A DNA stretch of 24,031 bases from Peptococcus simiae (lineage in GTDB: Bacteria; Bacillota; Peptococcia; Peptococcales; Peptococcaceae): contig NZ_JBJUVG010000016.1 in the NCBI RefSeq assembly GCF_046097595.1, positions 1 to 24,031 of the forward strand, written 5' to 3'. Every line of letters begins with the position of its first letter. Within the stretch, counting starts at the first letter, position 1. Shown in pieces: positions 20,929 to 24,031 of this stretch. The notes beneath the pieces were generated by a model. The model was not told the DNA's origin. It did not search any database and worked only from the letters and a program-made list of their open reading frames with translations. A program made the translations under genes and the position numbers.

Positions 20929-22077
20929 ATGCCTACATACGAAACCTACCAAACAAAAGCAGGACCACGCTACAGCGCAGCCATATACGTCACCGGGCCT
21001 GACGGACCTATCCGCAAGAAAAAGCGGGGCTTTAAGCTGAAGAAAGACGCCAAAGACTGGGCTGCACGTGAGACACTGAAGCTAAGCCGGCAGACACAGC
21101 GTAAAATATCCCGTATCCCGACCTTTAGCGATGTCACCGCCGAGTGGCTCATCGAATATAAAAAGACCGTCAAAGAATCCACCTTGCGTAAGACCCTGGG
21201 CTACCTTGACCGCTACATCTTACCAGCCTTTGGCGACCTACCGCTCGATAAGCTCACCCATCACGAGTGTAGTGCCACACTGGGCCAGTGGCAGGAAAAA
21301 CACAGTAAATACGGAGAGATCGCAAGGCTTGCAAAACGCATATACAAATACGCCATGCAGCGTGACTACGTGGACACCAACCCCTGGGAGCTCGTATCTA
21401 TCCCTAGCAAGCAAGTCATCAACCGGCAGGTGGAAAAATCCGACTACTGGACCGCTGATGAACTCAAAGCCTTTTTAGCAGAGGCGGAAGTCTACGCCGC
21501 ACACGCAGACCCCTGGCAGCTCAACCCTACCGGGTGGGTAACCTCTCAAGCCTATGCCTTTTTCCGCCTCCTGGCCTACACCGGGATGCGCAAAGGGGAG
21601 GCCCTAGCCCTGCATAAAGACAGCTACGACCCCAAAGAAAAAACCATAAGCATCACCAGGACCGTGTCTTATGATGTCAATTACAAAACCATCATACAAA
21701 CACCAAAAACCAGGAGCTCTATCCGCACCATACCTATAGACGATGTGACTGCTAGCCTCCTGGATGCCACCATCTCAGCAGACCCCCTGCCCGATAGCCC
21801 ATACCTTTTCCACGGGGCCACTGCGGACCCCATCCACCAAAACAGACCCAGGTACTGGCTCCGTCGCATATGCAAGTCAGCCGACATCCGCCCTATTAAA
21901 GTACATGGATTAAGGCACACGCACGCTACTCTCATGCTGGAGTCCGGCGCTAGCGTGAAAGAAGTCCAGGAGCGCCTGGGGCACTCGACCTACTCCATCA
22001 CCATGGACACCTACGCCCACGTTACAGATGCCGCCAAAAAAACAGCTATAAATCGCTTTACCGAACACCTAAAATAG
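20929..22077 (+). CDS. int: Tyrosine-type phage integrase
   Basis: A 382-residue site-specific recombinase. An N-terminal arm-binding domain (SAAIYVTGPDGPIRKKKRGF and KDAKDWAARE) is followed by a SAM-like core-binding domain (TFSDVTAEWLIEYKKTVKES to about residue 150). The catalytic domain contains RLLAYTGMRKGEALALHKD (first Arg), VHGLRHTHATLMLESGAS (His-x-x-Arg) and LGHSTYSITMDTYAHV (His and Tyr nucleophile). All catalytic residues are present, so it is probably active. AAAGGAGG lies before ATG 20929. It is the last phage gene; direct repeats, a terminator and the 3' end of tRNA-Trp follow within 100 bases. Confidence 0.96.
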   Translation: MPTYETYQTKAGPRYSAAIYVTGPDGPIRKKKRGFKLKKDAKDWAARETLKLSRQTQRKISRIPTFSDVTAEWLIEYKKTVKESTLRKTLGYLDRYILPAFGDLPLDKLTHHECSATLGQWQEKHSKYGEIARLAKRIYKYAMQRDYVDTNPWELVSIPSKQVINRQVEKSDYWTADELKAFLAEAEVYAAHADPWQLNPTGWVTSQAYAFFRLLAYTGMRKGEALALHKDSYDPKEKTISITRTVSYDVNYKTIIQTPKTRSSIRTIPIDDVTASLLDATISADPLPDSPYLFHGATADPIHQNRPRYWLRRICKSADIRPIKVHGLRHTHATLMLESGASVKEVQERLGHSTYSITMDTYAHVTDAAKKTAINRFTEHLK

Positions 22078-22079
22078 AA

Positions 22080-22101
22080 AACTACCCCAAAAACTACCCC
22101 A
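22080..22101. repeat. Two direct repeats AACTACCCCA, possible arm-type integrase sites
   Basis: AACTACCCCA occurs at 22080-22089 and 22092-22101, directly after the int stop. Short tandem repeats in this place are frequent next to integrases of this type and may be arm-binding sites. This is an inference from place and repetition. Confidence 0.5.
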
Positions 22102-22110
22102 CAAAATAAA

Positions 22111-22149
22111 AAAACCGCTGCGAATGGCTTAACCATCGCAACGGTTTTT
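22111..22149. terminator. Bidirectional terminator between int and the tRNA genes
   Basis: Arms AAAACCGCTGCGAATGG and CCATCGCAACGGTTTT, with one mismatch and one bulge, enclose a 5-base loop. T-runs follow on both strands, so it can end int transcripts and the leftward tRNA transcripts. Confidence 0.85.
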
Positions 22150-22157
22150 ATGCTTTA

Positions 22158-22185
22158 CGGGGGCACAAGGATTTGAACCCTGGAC
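22158..22185. other. Probable attachment-site (attR/attL) core within the tRNA-Trp 3' end
   Basis: The integrase gene ends 80 bases from the tRNA 3' end, and tyrosine integrases commonly use the T-arm and acceptor part of a tRNA gene. The matching copy at the far prophage end lies outside the window, so core limits cannot be set here. Confidence 0.55.
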
Positions 22186-22230
22186 CTGCGGTTTTGGAGA
22201 CCGTTATTCTACCAGCTGAACTATACCCCC
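22158..22230 (-). tRNA. tRNA-Trp (CCA)
   Basis: Full cloverleaf on the minus strand: acceptor GGGGGTA with TGCCCCC, D-arm GTTC/GAAT, anticodon loop CTCCAAA (anticodon CCA), and T-arm CAGGG-TTCAAAT-CCTTG. The discriminator base is G and no CCA end is encoded. The 27-43 pair is A-C, a small flaw. Its 3' end faces the integrase, so it is the likely attachment site. Confidence 0.95.
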
Positions 22231-22260
22231 ATTTTATCAAAGCAAGCTCTGATAAAAAAA

Positions 22261-22332
22261 CTCCCCGAGCTGGGCTCGAACCAGCAACCCTTCGGTTAAC
22301 AGCCGAATGCTCTACCATTGAGCTATCGAGGA
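22261..22332 (-). tRNA. tRNA-Asn (GTT)
   Basis: Full cloverleaf on the minus strand: acceptor TCCTCGA with TCGGGGA, D-arm GCTC/GAGC, anticodon stem TTCGG/CCGAA with loop CTGTTAA (anticodon GTT), and T-arm GCTGG-TTCGAGC-CCAGC. Discriminator G. It lies 30 bases upstream of tRNA-Trp in one transcript. Confidence 0.96.
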
Positions 22333-22356
22333 ATAGGCGTCACATGACGCTTATAT

Positions 22357-22385
22357 ATAGTACCACTTTTATGACTTAAGGTCAA
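22357..22385 (-). promoter_or_regulatory. Promoter of the tRNA-Asn/tRNA-Trp unit
   Basis: On the minus strand, TTGACC (22380-22385) and TACTAT (22357-22362) are 17 bases apart, about 25 bases before tRNA-Asn. A small palindrome GCGTCA-CA-TGACGC follows in the leader. Confidence 0.65.
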
Positions 22386-22506
22386 TACTAAAGGCGTTTT
22401 TTGTCAAAGTTTATTGACCGCCCATTTATCAGCAAATGACCAGGTCATAAAGGGCCCAAGCCGTCCGGACACCTTCCAGCCCACAAGCCTGTAACAGGTC
22501 AGCCGA

Positions 22507-22818
22507 CTAGTGGTCGTTTTTCCGCTTGGCCGCCACAGAGGCCAGTTTTTCATCCATCGTGTTGTCCTTGTCCCGGCGCTCGTCAATTTTGATGACCATA
22601 TAGACCCGGGGGACCCCCTTGTCAAAGACCGTCTCCCGCATGGCCTTAATGGCCGCCAGGATATCATCCATTGATCCCTCCAGGACCGTCCCCATGGGGT
22701 TGAGCCGGTAACTTAAATCCGGGAAGTCCACCAAAACATCCAGGGCCCCGGCCACATACTGGCTACAACTGGAACTTTCTCCGCCAATAGGAATGAGCGT
22801 CAATTCTGCAATCGTCAT
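22507..22818 (-). CDS. Thiamine-binding protein, MTH1187/YqgV family
   Basis: A 103-residue small ferredoxin-fold protein that matches the thiamine-binding family (formerly DUF77). It starts MTIAELTLIPIGGESSSCSQ, then YVAGALDVLVDFPDLSYRLN, PMGTVLEG and later VPRVYMVIKIDERRD; the Pro-Met-Gly-Thr and SxSxY-like residues form the usual ligand site. It probably binds thiamine or a related molecule in the cytoplasm. The start at 22818 is chosen because AAGGAGAT precedes it; a longer frame would add 26 residues that do not belong to the fold. This is outside the phage, on the host side of the tRNA genes, and is probably co-directional with the acyltransferase gene upstream. Confidence 0.88.
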   Translation of the reverse strand: MTIAELTLIPIGGESSSCSQYVAGALDVLVDFPDLSYRLNPMGTVLEGSMDDILAAIKAMRETVFDKGVPRVYMVIKIDERRDKDNTMDEKLASVAAKRKNDH

Positions 22819-22905
22819 AAGGATCTCCTTTCCCTCTGCAATATCACTATAAAAAGTGTAGCCCCTAGGCCCAAACCCTGTCAAGCCGGCCAACATTTTT
22901 CCTGG

Positions 22906-23919
22906 TTAACGGATTATCTTACCCAAGAGAGGTAGTCTTAAGACCAGAAGACTTATGGATAGGGACAGGAGAAAAGCACCACCCCACAAAAAGGTAAGGC
23001 CCTGGAATAATGGTAAATCCGTTAACTTGGGGGCCAGCTCAGATAGGATGAGCGGATGGAGCAAATAGATGCCGAAACAAGTCTTGCTCAATTGAATGAA
23101 AAGCCTTTGCCAGGTCTCCTTGAGTCCGGTAAGGTCTATATCTCGGAAAAATAAAAATAAACAAATCGCTTGGATAAACACAACGACGTTAAAGTTACTA
23201 AAGAAAAAGTCTTCATACTCCCCCTGGCTGGCAGAATAGAGGGCAACCAGCCAACCATTTGCCAGAGAAAGAAAAATATAGACAATAAGTAGACCAAAGC
23301 GAAGAAGACCACCAACCTGCCTTGGCCATATTCTAAAAAAACCGCCAAGAGCAAATAGAAGGGCCGGGTTGTTATAAGAGTATAAAATTAAAGAGGAGAG
23401 GGATGATGAAAGATGCGGGTCACCTAAAAGATCAAGTCCCCCCAAGAGAGTATACTTTATCGGGCCAAACAGACATAAAAAACACAAAACATAGGTAAAG
23501 GCCTTCCTTCCTAGTTTTTTTACACCAGAAAAAAGAGGTGACCAAAGGTAGGCCCATGTGAGGCCGAGTAAAAACCACAAGTGATAGTTTCCCTCTACCA
23601 TGCCTTGTAGTAAATCCGCTCCCATTAAATAGCCACCCTGTAAGGCATATATAAAGGACCAGAGTAAAAAAAGAAAATAAAAATGTCCGGCTTTTTTCAA
23701 CACCTTGCTAAGGTCCAAGTCACCTGCTAAAACAAAGTAACCGGATAACATATAAAATAAATTGACTGTTGGCCGGGTAAAACTATTTATAATCGCCAGA
23801 GGAAGAAAAAATGTCTGGTCGAAACCTTCTGCAGGCCAATAAGAGGCGGTCGTATGTAAAAGGACAACTAAGGCCATTAAGAGAAAGCGGAAAAGCTCAA
23901 AATTAACTTGTCGTGACAT
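22906..23919 (-). CDS. Acyltransferase family 3 membrane protein
   Basis: A 337-residue integral membrane protein with about ten hydrophobic helices. It opens FELFRFLLMALVVLLHTTAS, where the His in a first-helix position is the catalytic residue of acyltransferase family 3, and continues FTRPTVNLFYMLSGYFVLAG, another family hallmark. The family moves acetyl or succinyl groups onto cell-wall polysaccharides, exported sugars or lipids; the substrate cannot be told here. Length is normal. AGGTGGA lies about 5 bases before ATG 23919, and TATACT upstream may be part of its promoter. It is a host gene. Confidence 0.9.
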   Translation of the reverse strand: MSRQVNFELFRFLLMALVVLLHTTASYWPAEGFDQTFFLPLAIINSFTRPTVNLFYMLSGYFVLAGDLDLSKVLKKAGHFYFLFLLWSFIYALQGGYLMGADLLQGMVEGNYHLWFLLGLTWAYLWSPLFSGVKKLGRKAFTYVLCFLCLFGPIKYTLLGGLDLLGDPHLSSSLSSLILYSYNNPALLFALGGFFRIWPRQVGGLLRFGLLIVYIFLSLANGWLVALYSASQGEYEDFFFSNFNVVVFIQAICLFLFFRDIDLTGLKETWQRLFIQLSKTCFGIYLLHPLILSELAPKLTDLPLFQGLTFLWGGAFLLSLSISLLVLRLPLLGKIIR

Positions 23920-24031
23920 AAATCCACCTACTCATAAGGGATAGAAAACACTGTACCTTTATCAGCAAAGTATAGTAACCTAGCTAATCAACCCCTAAAA
24001 ACCGCCAAGGCAATATGGTAAGAATTCGTTG

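Noticed and set aside
22404..22667. Frame overlapping the thiamine-binding gene
   Set aside because: Trp/Arg/Thr-rich out-of-frame reading of the real gene; the thiamine-binding frame has the family motifs and the ribosome site.
1..24031. CRISPR array, insertion sequence or rRNA
   Set aside because: No regularly spaced repeats, no transposase motifs and no rRNA-like sequence were seen.

Overview
This window is most of an integrated tailed phage (prophage) in a Bacillota (Firmicute) chromosome, followed by a short piece of host DNA. The evidence for Bacillota is strong AAGGAGG-type ribosome binding sites before almost every gene, SPP1/PBSX-type head genes, an AntA/KilAC antirepressor and HicAB. 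The sequence alone does not fix the genus. The GC content is mid-range, with AT-richer islands.

Layout. Positions 1-5509 hold the start of the late operon, on the minus strand and reading leftward off the window: small terminase, large terminase, SPP1-type portal, and a minor head protein cut off at position 1. The large terminase gene is fractured. Its N-terminal 391 residues end in an intein N-half, an HNH endonuclease gene follows in another frame, and a third short frame carries the intein C-half plus the last 24 terminase residues. Positions 5535-6274 hold a HicAB toxin-antitoxin pair with its own promoter, operator and terminator. Positions 6287-8109 hold a late-regulator-like DUF1492 protein, small proteins, a RusA-type resolvase and a 340-base gene-free stretch dense in inverted repeats. 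Positions 8110-14930 are the replication and recombination block: primase-helicase, SF2 helicase, DUF669 protein, Sak4-like AAA protein and SMC-like ATPase. Positions 14933-16650 hold a run of small early genes, two of them tandem paralogues. Positions 16651-17837 hold the antirepressor and two small HTH proteins, including a Cro-like one.

Positions 17838-18010 are the divergent switch region with operator-like inverted repeats. From 18011 to 22077 the genes run rightward: a CI/LexA-like repressor, an anchored membrane protein, a secreted protein with copper-amine-oxidase-N-like repeats, and a tyrosine integrase. The last stops just short of the 3' end of a tRNA-Trp gene, which is the probable attachment site. 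The other prophage end lies outside the window to the left. Positions 22158-23919 look like host DNA: tRNA-Trp, tRNA-Asn, a thiamine-binding (MTH1187/YqgV-like) protein and an acyltransferase-3 membrane protein.

How it works together: the repressor and the Cro-like protein probably compete at the CTTGC-N7-GCAAG operators to choose between the rightward lysogeny genes and the long leftward lytic operon. The replication block copies and recombines phage DNA, and the DUF1492 protein may switch on the late genes. Packaging would need the two terminase pieces to be joined by protein trans-splicing, which is the most unusual feature here. The second is a minor head protein that continues into a zinc-metalloprotease-like HEIGH motif at the window edge.
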